Shown one piece after another: positions 12,431 through 24,069 of a stretch of 64,000 nucleotides of DNA. Source of the stretch: Nautilus pompilius (taxonomy: Eukaryota > Mollusca > Cephalopoda > Nautilida > Nautilidae); the NCBI GenBank assembly GCA_018389105.1, contig JACATO010001128.1, forward strand, positions 434,001 to 498,000. The letters run 5' to 3'. The position numbers and the translations under genes were made by a program. The notes beneath the pieces were generated by a model that did no database searches, had not been told where the DNA came from, and was given only the letters and a program-made list of their open reading frames with translations. Each line of letters starts with the position of its first letter. Position 1 is the stretch's first letter.

Positions 12431-15400
12431 AGAGTTCTTAAAACCATTATTGGTTCTCTAAATCTTAGGAAAATCCATCCAGTGTCAGTCAGCTATGAAA
12501 TTACCAGTAATACGCGAATGGTAGTTACATAAATGGCGATATTTTATAAATTTATCTGATAATGTTGCCAAAAATATGGGCAGCAGTTATTCACATGAAA
12601 GATGTTTCGTTATAGAAAAAAAGCTTGAAGCGATAACAACATCAAAATTAATATTTTATATGTTCTGGTATACGGTGGACCTAGTTTTTCATAATTTATC
12701 CAGGAACTACGCATTTAATTAAGCAATGGAAAGAAAGTTTACATCGTTTTTGCTATAGCAATAATTAATAATTTTGAACGCTAGTGTATATATTCTTTTT
12801 CAGTAGCAGAAACGAAAAAAATTATCCAAAACAGTTTTTAATCCTGAAAACTCTGGTAAAGGGCAAAATAGCTTTCTTCCTTTTTATCGTGTGACCTAAA
12901 ACATATTTTTTGGTTTGGCATAGATACATAAATTTAGAGAAATTGAAAGTGTAATATCAGACAAGAACGTTACATTATACATTTATAATAATTTTAATTT
13001 CTAATTGCTTATATATTCTATTATTTTGTAACAGTGTTTCGTTTTCTGACCTTCAAACATAGATGAATTCTGTAAAACCTCAGAATATTTAGAATAAAAC
13101 AATTAAAAATATCTTTTGAAGGTTAGGGTTAGAAATATAAAATTTTGTATAATTAATTGCACTAAACTAAACTGCAATCTTAAAAAAATTGCGTTCTCAG
13201 TGTCCAATAATTCAGTTAATGCAGGTAATGAATAAGGGGTTTTTAAAATATCGCATTTTTGAAAATTAGAATTTTTACTTAAATCAGAAATATACTTTTA
13301 ACTGTCGGGGAAACTGACTTTAAAATGTGGAATAATATGGCTTATTGTGATGTAGTCCTATAGACTCTTTTGTAACACCCTATTACATGGAGTTTACTAG
13401 GGCTCTGTAATTCCATATTTTAATAAAAGGTAGAAATATTTGTAGACTTGTCAGAGAAGTAAAGGGAATTTCGCTTTAAGCCTGATAATTTGCATATTAC
13501 CTCATTAAAAATACCTAGGGGTTAGCAAAATAGTGATTTAGGGTTACGTTAATGCAACAGAAATCACTAGCCTCATCACTGTGGCGTCATTACTGTAGCC
13601 TCGTTGTAGCCTCATCACTGTGGCGTCATTCCGATTTAATAGCAGAGGTGAATAGATTTTATTTTCGTGAACTGGTCTGCACTAATATTAAAATAATATC
13701 GCGTTCTTGCTGTCGTTCCTTTGGCTTTCGCTGGGAAACTGCGTTATATTTAAAACGGTTGCACTCAAGCAGTCAAATGTGGAATAAATTCTAAAAAATA
13801 AGCCCTCTCTTTGAGGTAATCGATTCCGCAAAGTGAGGAAAACCATTTGTTGTGGTCCATCTATCTTCCAGATTTTATGCTGACGCCTTCAGCTGCTATC
13901 CAACAAGACTGACCGCTTTTATTTACGCTATAAAAGAATATTTATGGGATATGAAAAGTTTCAAAAGAAGAAGACCAAAAATAGATTTCAAGACTCGCTT
14001 TCCTCCACCTCTAAATTTGAAAGAATAATTCAAAACCTCTGCTCTATTAATAATTCTGCCAGCGCTTTTCTATAGACACGTATTTGTCTGCAATAACATA
14101 TTTTTTTAAATACTGAGTAGACTTCATTTGTAACTTTCAGCCTTTCAGGTATTACCATTTTTGTGTTATTTACTTTAAATTACATACCATAAAGATTTTT
14201 TTAACCTAAAAGTTCTACAGCCGTAGAAAAACATTTTTCATCACCTTAGAAATACCAATAACAGAATCTACCCCATGACTACTTCTATACGTCTGCTTTT
14301 GAATATGTAATTCTAATTGAGTCAGACGTCGTCATAATTTATAAGGCCCTTTCGAAAACCATCTATTTTCAAGTTAAATTTTCACAAGATTACAATTAAA
14401 AATTTTTTTTTGCCATTATCTCATTAAATTTGTGGAATACTGCAAGGCGGTGTGCCCTTTAATCCGTTAAAGTTACGTTATTGGGGAAAAATAAACCGGT
14501 GATGTAAATCTTTTTTCCTATGGCTGTACTTTACGGCACTATAAATCAAAAAAAAGGTGTTATCAAGGAATTATTAAGTGAAAAAATCTTGTACAACATG
14601 GCAGAAGATAAACGCTGTTCTGTTTTCTGCCTTTTACGTCGTCATGTTTATGAACCATTTGAAGTGTATGAGCGAGAAGTCTTGCGAAAAACTGCATGCC
14701 CACAGAATTTAAAACAAAAAATTGATCGGAAAAAAAAAAAACATTTTGATTAAAGGACACATTCGGAACAAAACTGTTCTTGGAAATTCACCATTTAAAA
14801 AAATTCAAAATGATAGTTTTGTACTCCATTATCTACAGATAATTGCCAAAAGTATATATTCAATAAATCAGCAACTAAAGGTCGCGAGCTCAAGCAATTT
14901 ACAATCCTGCAAAAGCATCTGCTGTATATTAACAATATTGCACTACAAGATAGTTTTTCGTGATGATAGTGATAGGAAAAAAAATCTCTGAAATGTAGGT
15001 TTCATTCTGATTTAGTTACTACTAATAAAATAAGGTAATGGGAAAAAAAATTCTCGAACTAACCCTTCTACTTTTAGCGACAAATTTATTTTTATGTTGA
15101 GGTATATTTACTCCAGAAGTTGGGTGTTTTTCAGTAGTGACGTGAATGCACATGGACTCAGGAAGTAAATATTTACCCACATTTCTAAGCTGAAGCTATT
15201 TAAAACTTAGGATAATTCTAATGCAATTTTACATAAAAAAACTAACTTAGCTCAGTTTTGTAACATATGATACTACATTTAATTTAACAATTCTCAGAAA
15301 TAATATTTATTAATAATATAAAAGACTTGGCTAAAACAAAACTAATTTTTTATGGGGAATAGTTTCACTTAAAATCTCAATGAAGTTGGATAATTTAAAA

Positions 15401-15599
15401 TTGAATCTAAAGTTATCCAATAAATTAGGACAGTTTCCGTATTTATAACCTAACGAAGATTCGTGTCATTAAAAGTGACCGTTGTCAGATAGGCCGCAGG
15501 GGTAAGTGCAAACTATTAGTTGCAAATCCATCCTCCAATATCAACAAATCATATAGGAAGCTACAGCAACACCCAGAACCACTAAATTTTGGAAATGAA
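12431..15599. other. No gene seen
   Basis: AT-rich sequence. The only structure noted is a 24-base direct repeat at 13568-13591 and 13607-13630. An open frame at 14520-14753 is not recognisable. Confidence 0.4.
13568..13630. repeat. Short tandem duplication, 24-base unit with period 39
   Basis: The 24 bases starting TAGCCTCATCACTG at 13568 recur exactly at 13607, and the spacer contains a further partial copy (GTAGCCTC). Confidence 0.85.
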
Positions 15600-15830
15600 A
15601 AATGAGCTCAGATATGAAATCCAATGAAATCTTATGGAAACATTTTGAGAGACAACTAGTAAGCAAACAATCAAGATGGTCGTCTCAGCAGCAACATTTG
15701 AAGAAATGGCTTCAGCTTTGTAGAAAAACTATAAGCAGGTCTGCACTGACAATATGATAGATTGCATTCCGAAACGTCTACAATGTATAGGCGATGCAAA
15801 ATGTACTTCTACCAACTACGGAAAATGACT
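15600..15830 (+). pseudogene. Decayed Tc1-like transposase, C-terminal fragment
   Basis: One frame reads SDMKSNEILWKHFERQL, matching the SPDxNPIExLWDxLxRxL block that ends the DDE triad in Tc1 enzymes. A shifted frame then gives ATFEEMASAL and IPKRLQCIGDA, the usual C-terminal pattern (TxEEL..AL...I..SMP.R..A.I.A). The Glu of the triad is present. Everything upstream is missing. Confidence 0.55.
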
Positions 15831-18229
15831 GTTTTGGGGCAGTTATTCTACATTCATCACCAACAGCTGATAAGACATTTAAAGTACGCAGCATTTTCTA
15901 TATAATAGATCTTGACGATTCATCATGGACTTTTTTCAATCTGTTAAAATATTGCATGGCGTGGTACATATTAATTTTATAAGTTTTGTCAATGTATTAA
16001 GAATCTATTAACAACAACACAAATTGAAATTTTCGACGCCTAGCGGCTCGCTTGTGAGTAATTAACATTCGGATAAAGATGGCATCGACGTCGTACGTGG
16101 TTAAGAGTAGAGACGGATAAGTCATTGGGTTAGTAATGTGTCGATTACTCACGAGTTGATATCGTATACTTTTATCACCTACTTATTATGGCTCAGATGT
16201 GTACCTAGTTTTATTAGTTGTTTTTTTTTTTTTTTTCTAAAAGCAACTCCTACAAATCACTCTGACGCAAACTTTGGCATACGTGGGAAATTTTAGGGAC
16301 GGCAGACCTGCACAAAGCTTTCTAAATATAGCTCTCCCAAACTGAAGATAGGAATAGACCAACAGATTTCATGCATGTGTCATTGATACTCGTAAAGATT
16401 CGTGAATACAGCATGGATTATGTTAATAACTATACTGTGAAATGTGTTCTCAATTACACTTGGCTCCAACTAAAAAAAAAAAAAAAAGCTGGAAAACATA
16501 CCATTAAAGGTTTCTTTTGCAATTCCTTTAAAAAGGCGGTGTCAGTAAGTTTGCTGAGGAAGAATCAGAATCTTCCCTTTAATCCTGTATACTTTCATAC
16601 ACCTCGTCGTCGGACGGCACCCACCCGCTGATACGATACTACTCCCCCAAAACCAGTCTGACACTTCTATGGTCTGCTCCAGATTATCGTGGTTGGACCG
16701 TTTTAACATAGTGATAATGAACTGAAAAAAAGGTGATAATTTAAAAATCAATTTTAAAATCTTTCTGCATTTGGTGGTGGTATTTTTATCAAAAAATCAA
16801 CAACTGTACATAATCATATATACACTGCTTGTAATATTTATCTAGTACATTTCATACCACATTTGACAATAATTTATGCATTTAAAAATTAGAAATCGTA
16901 TATATATATCATAGTTATTTTTTAAAAGTCTAAATTAGAGTGTTTGTTGTAAATGACTATTTGAAAATCCGTTAGACTTCTAGAACTAAATCTACTGTGC
17001 AGTAAAATAATTTGCATACTACCTACGATTTCAAACTAAATTTAACAGAGATGATAACCATTAGAAAACTACAAAAATACTTCATTAGGACAGACTCAAC
17101 AATAACAAACAATTGCACTTTTAAACTTCTTTTAGAATACTTTAAAAAATGCCATAAGAATTTTTAAAAAATCCGTTGGAACATTTGGTTATGCAAGAAA
17201 GCAGTTCCTTGTTTGGTATTTTAATGTTTTAATTTAAAAACAACAATTTTTTTTTTAAAAAAAGAATAGTTTTATAATATTATTTTCGTGGAACTGCGCA
17301 TATTTTAAAATCGAAGTCTAATGAAAAATATTTTCAAGCTAAATGCAAATTCTTAAATTTGAATTCTGAGGTAAAGAAGTAAAACAAAGAAATGATTTGC
17401 TTACACATTTTGCATTTTATTTGTTTGTTGTTAAAGTAGCGTATTTGAAAGACAAAAGTTACAATGCAATTTATGAATTTAAAATATTCGGTAATAATGT
17501 ATTCTGAAATCGCTACATCCATCAGGAGATACAACCGGTCACCATTGCGAACTCGCCAATGGAATATCCAATTATTGTGTTTGCGCACGCATGTCAAAAA
17601 GTCTTCAAAGATCCATCAAATTTATTGCGTGTCTCAAAATATAAACAGAGTATTCAGGAAAAACTTACTGAGATTGACCAGTATCGAACTGCAGATGAAA
17701 ATAAAACGTGTTGCCAACAAGATCCAATAAACACTAGCGAGTATTAAACAGGCTATCATTCTCAAGCTGTCTGAAGCATTAAAGCTACAATGACATTTAC
17801 AAACAATTATTCCTGTTCGTCACTCACCTCAGGCAAAGACCACCCTTTACGCAGGGCACACAGTAGGGAACAGTGAGCAAAATCTTGGATACTCTAAAAA
17901 CACAAAACTTCAATTATCTTTCAGCTACAAAACTATCAACAAAGTAGGGATATTTTCTAGCATTCACGTGCTTATCATATACATATAACTACATGCACTA
18001 ACGATTCGATTATGTATGAAATGTGTTAAGGTATTTCTGTTGGGAAGTTACGTTTCGAGTGTTTTACGTAGGCCTAGTCCATACGTAGAAATCTGTTAGA
18101 TGTAGGTTTTCTATAGTGCTTCCGAATATCTCAAAATATTCAGAGCATCTACAGGAATTCTATCATGTCCACACACACCCTACGCTACATGTCGACCGAA
18201 GCATTTAATAATTCCAATTTTGATTTCAG
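15831..18229. other. No gene seen; presumed intron before the T1 exon
   Basis: AT-rich with poly-T and poly-A tracts (16220-16238, 16472-16486). The last bases form the acceptor of the T1 exon. I looked for the NVGG and FFDRHPG motifs of the missing T1 half and did not find them. Confidence 0.45.
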
Positions 18230-18495
18230 GAGAACTGCATGTACCGCTGGATGTTTGCGGAGCAGTGGTAAAGAGAGAACTAGATTTTTGGCAGATAGAC
18301 GAGTTTGAGATCAAAGCCTGCTGCTGGAGACACTATCGTTCTTACATAGAAAACCAACGGATTCTGGACTCCTTCAATGCCAGTTTGCGGAAGGAGCGGA
18401 TTCATGTGAATTTAGACGATTTGAAAGGATGGGAAAAGTTTCAGATGAAAGTTTGGTTGATTCTCGATCACCCTCGGACGTCAAGAGCCGCCATG
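18230..18495 (+). CDS. Internal exon of Shaw (Kv3)-like potassium channel: C-terminal half of T1 domain and T1-S1 linker
   Basis: This exon encodes 88 full codons plus two leading bases that complete a split glycine-type codon, so the upstream intron is phase 1. It is bounded by TTTCAG at 18224-18229 and by GTAAGT directly after the ATG at 18493-18495 (phase 0). The peptide matches the end of the cytoplasmic T1 tetramerisation domain of Shaw channels. His at 18238, Cys at 18256 and a Cys-Cys-Trp at 18319-18327 form HX5CX20CC, the inter-subunit zinc site of non-Shaker Kv channels; the Trp after the Cys pair is Shaw-like. The segment DHPRTSRAAM just before the donor aligns without a gap to the pre-S1 region of Kv3. 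The exon holding the NVGG start of T1 was not found upstream and is probably outside the window. Confidence is high for family and splice sites, moderate for the Shaw rather than Shab assignment. Confidence 0.9.
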
Positions 18496-19980
18496 GTAAG
18501 TTGGTGCAATTTAGTTTTACTAAGTTTAAAGAACACCTGTGCCTGAGCCACCTTTACGTCAGAATGATTTTTGACGTTTTCATAATCGTCGCATTTTTAT
18601 CTTGCGTAAGCATCTTCGTCGAATAGCTTAAAATTATTAGTTTCTCTAAAAGTGTGGTTAGAATCTTTTGAAAGCCTGACACTTTTCCCTTCTCAAAGGC
18701 GAGATTTGTTCGTTCTGATCGGTAATAATAGAATAGAAACACCAGCGGGACTTTTCGACGGTAGAGAAACTTAAATAAACGATAGAGGCCATCCTTATAC
18801 GGTATTTGCATGACCTTAAATACGAAAGGTAACACGTGGCGAGTAAATGCCATACTAAAATGGTCTTTGCGTTTTAGTCACTTACTGAAGATAAAGTAAA
18901 GATAACTTTTGCCCTGTGTAAGCCGAGGTCCATGTATTTATAACTGTTATGGTTTTTGATGACAGCATGAAAGCATATACAAGCGTATCGCCTGTCTCCT
19001 TAATATGTAAAACTCCTTTTCGCTAACAATGAATTAATTAATAATTAAAATTTGAAATTGACGCGTGTAACGTTCTGTCAATATTACAGAATCGTGGACA
19101 CAATAAATATTTATAGGAATCAAATAATTCAATAAAATATAGTGAAAAATATTTATGGATTTCCTGTTCTGTATATGCAAAATAATATGTTTTACGCAAT
19201 GACTGTTTTATTATCTACCAGGTGAAAAGCATAAAAATACGGAAAATTTTATTTATCTATGAAAAGTACTATTTTATATTATTTTATTTAAAGGTTTGTG
19301 TTTTCATTTAAAATTTAAGTTTTTTAATGTTTTTGCTTGAGCACCCACTCTTCCAGACTTCTCGAAAAGTCAACTTCGTGCAACTTTCAATTTTCCTACT
19401 ACAATATCTCTCATTTATTTGCATCCATAAACAGTCTAATGAATATATTCTAAAAGCAATCAAAGCGATTTGATTTTGACCCTCCCAAATCGGCAACATT
19501 CATGTCTTTTCGAAATCTTGTTTTCCGGATTCTCCAAGGAGATAAACCAGGGAAAACGTTTGTATTTACTGACCCAGTACAGACAATTCAAGTTTCATCT
19601 TTACAGACATTTACTGGCATTTATTGGTAAGATGGACTTGAACCGATGTTTACTGACACATTTAAAATGTGTTTTAGAGATTTCTTGCAATATCTAATTT
19701 TTATTGTCGTAATGGACAAAAACTCCTTTCTAATATTTCTGCAAATAGTTCATCGCAATCGGATGAGCGATGTCAGTGATTCTCCTCATCTGGACAAAAG
19801 GTAACTAAATGGCTATTTGTATTGGGAATATGCAAGATGTTGACGAATATTTTTAGTATATTACAGTAGATCTTTCAGTGAATGCTGCGTATGTGACTAT
19901 ATAAAAGGTTTAATGTAGCCTTAAAAAATTTATTTCAAATTAAGTAGTTTAAAAATATGAATCAAATTAGCAACGGCTGT

Positions 19981-20032
<52 letters not shown>

Positions 20033-21700
20033 GTGCAATCAGAATAAACGTGTTGCTTTTTAAATTTTAACTATTTAGTGCTGTGTTTAAACTGTTTTCC
20101 ATTTCTCCTTCCAATGATAATCTATTACAGAAGATGCTTCTATTTTTTTTGTTACTGTTTTAGTATTATTTTAAAATATATATATTTATTATGAGGAATC
20201 TGTCTTTTTTTCAGAAGTGAGTTCTATTAACAATACTGTTTAATTGGAAGTAAGCCTTATTACTGATTCTGCGACATGAAACTTTACCGTTGATTTATGA
20301 AGGAAATGTTTAATTAAGAAAAGAAAACAAAGACAATTTTAAGGTGTGTTGCTGCTATTCTGGTTGTCTCAAGTTTAAGCGCCAGAGTTGTATAAGAGAT
20401 ATTGTGAGGCTCCTTTATAATTTAATTATCCGATTAAGATATTCACAGATATCTGTTTGTTTTTTAACAGCATATAAATATTAAAGTTCCTTCAAGAGGA
20501 AAATTTTAAAAAAAGAGAGAGAATTGGGCGTATTTCTTGTGTTCGGCATCGAAATGACACGCGAAGTTTGAGAACAAATAGAAGTAGTTTATGTACTGAT
20601 ACACATTTAAGAAATTCATAACTTAATGCAGATTTTCAGCTGTCATTTAGCAAAATATTGATTAAAGAGAATCTCGCTAAAGGCTTTTTCGCATCTCACG
20701 CGTCCAACTTTGACGAGCAAATCGATAGTAAGCTGTTTACTCAGTCAGCCAGTCTTCATCTTCGTTCTCCACGCCACAAATGGTAAGTTTCCTTTTATTC
20801 TGGCGTCAACTTTTCCTCGTAACGAACGAAACTAACTTTATTCACTGTTAAGTTTTTTGTTTTTGTTTTTTTTGGACTTAAATATCCGGCACTGAAAACA
20901 AATCTGGTCCAGAATGTAAACGATTCTTTTGCCAGAAAAAATTAGTTTACAGTAGACTGGTGCGTGGGACGTCCGCTCACCTGACGTGAAACACAATCTG
21001 CGTAAAGCAGATTCTGACGTCTCGCGGTGCAGGGCCAGCGATTGAAGACCAATGGTTACGATGGGTTTTTTCTGACGCACAATGCCATCAGTAGTATTGT
21101 TACAAAAAGCAACACCCTCTAGTCAGTTTTTCTCACGGAGATGCTGCCCGATACAATGTTGCTCTGAAACATTTTTTTTTTTAAATACTAAACTACAAAT
21201 GAAGACTAAGCTTGTTATGGCTGTTAATTAACTACATGAGAAACCAGGAAGCTTTATAATACAGTGGTTCCTCCCAGAATAATCCATAGATATATTTCCA
21301 ATTTTTAAAACGTATTTCTTTGTCTTAATTAATGATACATTTCACATAACCCTAGTATATTTGTTGAGTTACCTACTCTACAGAAGATCTGTCCTCAGTA
21401 AATATTTAGGTTTTGCATATTAGTTAAAGAAAGAAAACCAATGTAATTTTATGAAAAAACATGAGAGATTTTTGTAGTTTTCTCTGTACACTGACGGCCA
21501 TAAATTGTATACAGTTCATCATGTATACAGTAGGGTATTTCAATTTTTTAAAAAAATGTGACAAAATTTTAAAAATAAACTTTTAGTCACACATCCATTA
21601 ATGTTAAAATCCATATATGTAAAATAAGTGCATTAATAAATTTATTATATTTGAAATATTAGGCCACAATTAGGGCATCCAAGCCTATTTCTAGTTTACC
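18496..21700. other. Intron segment with long (GT)n tract, no exon recognised
   Basis: Apart from the GT repeat at 19984-20030 and the ATG|GTAAGT site near 20780 (see findings), nothing was recognised. Open frames at 18.5-18.9 and 20.8-21.1 kb on the minus strand look random. Confidence 0.45.
19984..20030. repeat. (GT)n microsatellite
   Basis: More than 20 GT units, ending in a G-rich run. Confidence 0.95.
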
Positions 21701-23232
21701 TTATTTTGTAGAAATTGGTAACTATTGTATGTTTTCTGTTTTAATTGAAAGGTATCGTTGTCTTTAAACGATTTATAACACTAAGATCCATTTTGTAATT
21801 GCACAGGCAAAATTTAAATATTAATAAAATAATTTGCATGAAATCGACGAGTGCAAAAGTGTTGCATAAACTACAAAAAACTAGAATATATATTTTGTGC
21901 TATAATAGTTTAGGAGAGTAGAAAATAAATATGAAAAACTGTCATTTTCCACTATTCTGATTCATTTTTGTTCAATATAATGACGCCGAGAGCCCGATAT
22001 TTGACCCTGAACAGCGGGCCACAATCGTTCGCATGAAAGAAGATGGTGAAACTAAGGGGGGTCATTGCGGATCGGATCGGTTGCAATCAGTCGACGATAT
22101 CTCGCTCCTAATTTCTAAACGCAGAGCCGGCAGACCGCGGAAAACGACGGCTCGACAGGATCGTCTGATCGCCCGCATGTCGAACTCGGACCGATTCCGC
22201 ACTTCCACCGACATCCAGACCGTCTTGTCAAGGCACCATGGGATCCGGTTGGCCTCGTACACCATCAAACGGCGTTTGCTCCACATAGAACTGTTCGGGC
22301 GATCGGCACAGAAGAAGCCGTTCATCAGTCTGGACAATCGTCGAAAGCGACTGTGGACCGTGGTCCAGTTGTTCCGAATGTTGTTTTCCGAAGAAAGCAA
22401 ATTCGTGAGGGTCCACTCGACGGGTCGAGTGTACGTTCGGCGATCAGTGTCCGAGAAATACCACCCTAGTTGCACTCGACCGACTCTGCAAGCAGAGGGG
22501 AGATCCGGCCATGGTTTGGGGCTGTTTTCAGTCGTTCGATGTCGGTCCGTTGCATCACGTGGAGGGTCGAATGAATGCTCATGATTATGCTAAGATCGTC
22601 TCTGACATTGTCGAACCGTATATGTGTGACCACATGCCCCTAACGGCCGTTCGTATCAGCAGGACAACGCCCCCATCCACACAGCTAGGAGTGTCAAGGC
22701 CTTGATGGCAGAGTTGCGAATCCCCCTCCTCGACTGGCAGGCTCAAAGTCCGGATCTCAATATCATCAAAAAAATTTGGAACTCGATTAAACTCAGCTTT
22801 AGTGCAAAAAAAAACCGAAAAATAAAACCGATTTGAAACGGAAAATCGAGAAAGCCTGGTCGGAGTTCAGTAGTGGCAATTGTCAGCGTTTGGTAGCCAG
22901 CATGCCTCGTCGTTGTGAACAAGTTATCAAGAATTTCGGATATTATTGATAGATCTGATCACTTTCTGCATAATTGGAATGGAATCTGAATTGATTATTA
23001 GCTGTCTAGATTTTATGCAACACTTTTGCACAGGTTGATTTGATGCAAATGATTTTCTAAAAATTATAAATTTTCTTACAATGAAAAAATTTGCTTGATA
23101 TTATTGGAATAGATGCACAACAGTAATATAGAAATACTTTAATGAACAAGATTTGATAACAACTGCTTTCGACGAAATGTGAGCTAATTTAGAGGGAAAA
23201 TAATTTTAATACAAGACTTTTGCATACCGCTG
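21701..23232 (+). mobile_element. Tc1-like DNA transposon, copy B, left end truncated
   Basis: From about 21701 the sequence follows copy A from about position 8690 to its right tip, roughly 95% identical by eye. The outer left repeat and the first 50 or so bases are missing. The inner left site (21861-21880), the inner right site and the outer right tip ending CCGCTG at 23232 are kept, followed by TA. The right side directly abuts Tigger-like terminal sequence, which suggests insertion into that element. Confidence 0.9.
21980..22949 (+). pseudogene. Broken Tc1-like transposase of copy B
   Basis: It starts ATG ACG CCG AGA GCC CGA. Relative to copy A it has a one-base loss in the TTGACCC run near 22005, a one-base gain in the G run near 22058, a deletion in the first helix-turn-helix near 22110, and further shifts towards the 3' end (for example the A run near 22806). 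FSEESKF again has Glu at the first catalytic position. The third position is AAA (Lys), whereas copy A has GTA (Val), so each copy lost the ancestral Glu separately. The stop is the TGA at 22947-22949. Confidence 0.85.
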
Positions 23233-23234
23233 TA

Positions 23235-24069
23235 TGACCGGGTTCCGATCCGACCAACCGGTCGTAAGTCGATATGGACGTAACTTGAAGACCTATACAT
23301 ATTTGACCTTTTGGGGGGGGTATTTTATATGCATTACCAGTATGTACTGTACTACGTAATACATTTTATTTTATCTCCGGTTACTCGGACATTATGCAGA
23401 TTGTATCTTTTTTTGAAGCGATTGAACCATCCATTGCTTGCTTAGAAAGTTTTCCTTGTAGTTATCTCCTACTCGTTCCTTTAGCATCTCAAAAATACTT
23501 CTAGCCTTAGCTTGAATTGCTAGTAGGCTTATGGGTACACGTTTTTGTATCTGGTCTTCCATCCAGACCATCAACAATTTCTCCATTTCGTGGATAGGTC
23601 CTCGTCTCTTCTTTGTTATTATCATTGACCACATGGCGGCCGAACCTTTTACTGCGTCCAAGACTCTTTCCTTGTCCTTAAGAATAGAGGAGATCATTGA
23701 ATGGGACAACTGAAGGTCACGTGCGATAGCATTTACTTTTCTCCCTCCATGTTGGCTAATTATTTTCATTCTAACTTCCGAATCAAGTGACTTCCCCTGT
23801 TCCTCGCCTGGTGTTTTGGTAGATGGAGAAATCTTCCTTTCGCACGACATCTTTGTGGGTGGTAAATCCGTAAAAGATTAGCGAGATACTTGCGATATGA
23901 CTGCTGAAGTATAACTGATACCGAGATAAAACGCGATGCTGCTGCTGGGAGATACGCGTTGCCATAGCGACTCTTGTACGGCGCGCGGGAATATTTGAAT
24001 TTTTTGCTACAAATGGTCGTAACTGCGGTTTGTCGTATGTCGCATAGGTCGTAAGTCGGGGAGTATCTG
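23235..24069 (-). mobile_element. Tigger/pogo-like DNA transposon, internally deleted
   Basis: The right tip reads GACTTACGACC-type sequence on the minus strand and ends at 24069 with TA at 24070-24071. On the left, related GTCGTAAGTCG sequence runs up to the TA at 23233-23234, where Tc1-like copy B begins. The element keeps only the N-terminal part of its gene. The DDE catalytic half is absent, so it is non-autonomous. Confidence 0.75.
23392..23850 (-). pseudogene. N-terminal fragment of TIGD1/jerky-like transposase
   Basis: The 152-residue frame begins MSCERKIS and contains a psq-type helix-turn-helix at about 25-75 (VRMKIISQHGGRKVNAIARD, then SHSMISSILKDKE) and a CENP-B type DNA-binding domain with RGPIHEMEKLLMVWMEDQ at about 103-120 and IQAKARSIFE. 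These are the hallmarks of Tigger/pogo transposases. Near 23440 the frame shifts: another frame continues with NGWFNRFKKRYNLHN, the expected CENP-B domain end. Shortly after that the homology stops, so the DDE domain is missing. The leading residues may not be original. Confidence 0.85.

Noticed and set aside
13121-13136. TTAGGG-like units (GGTTAGGGTTAG), also near 31290
   Set aside because: Only two units each; not an interstitial telomere array.
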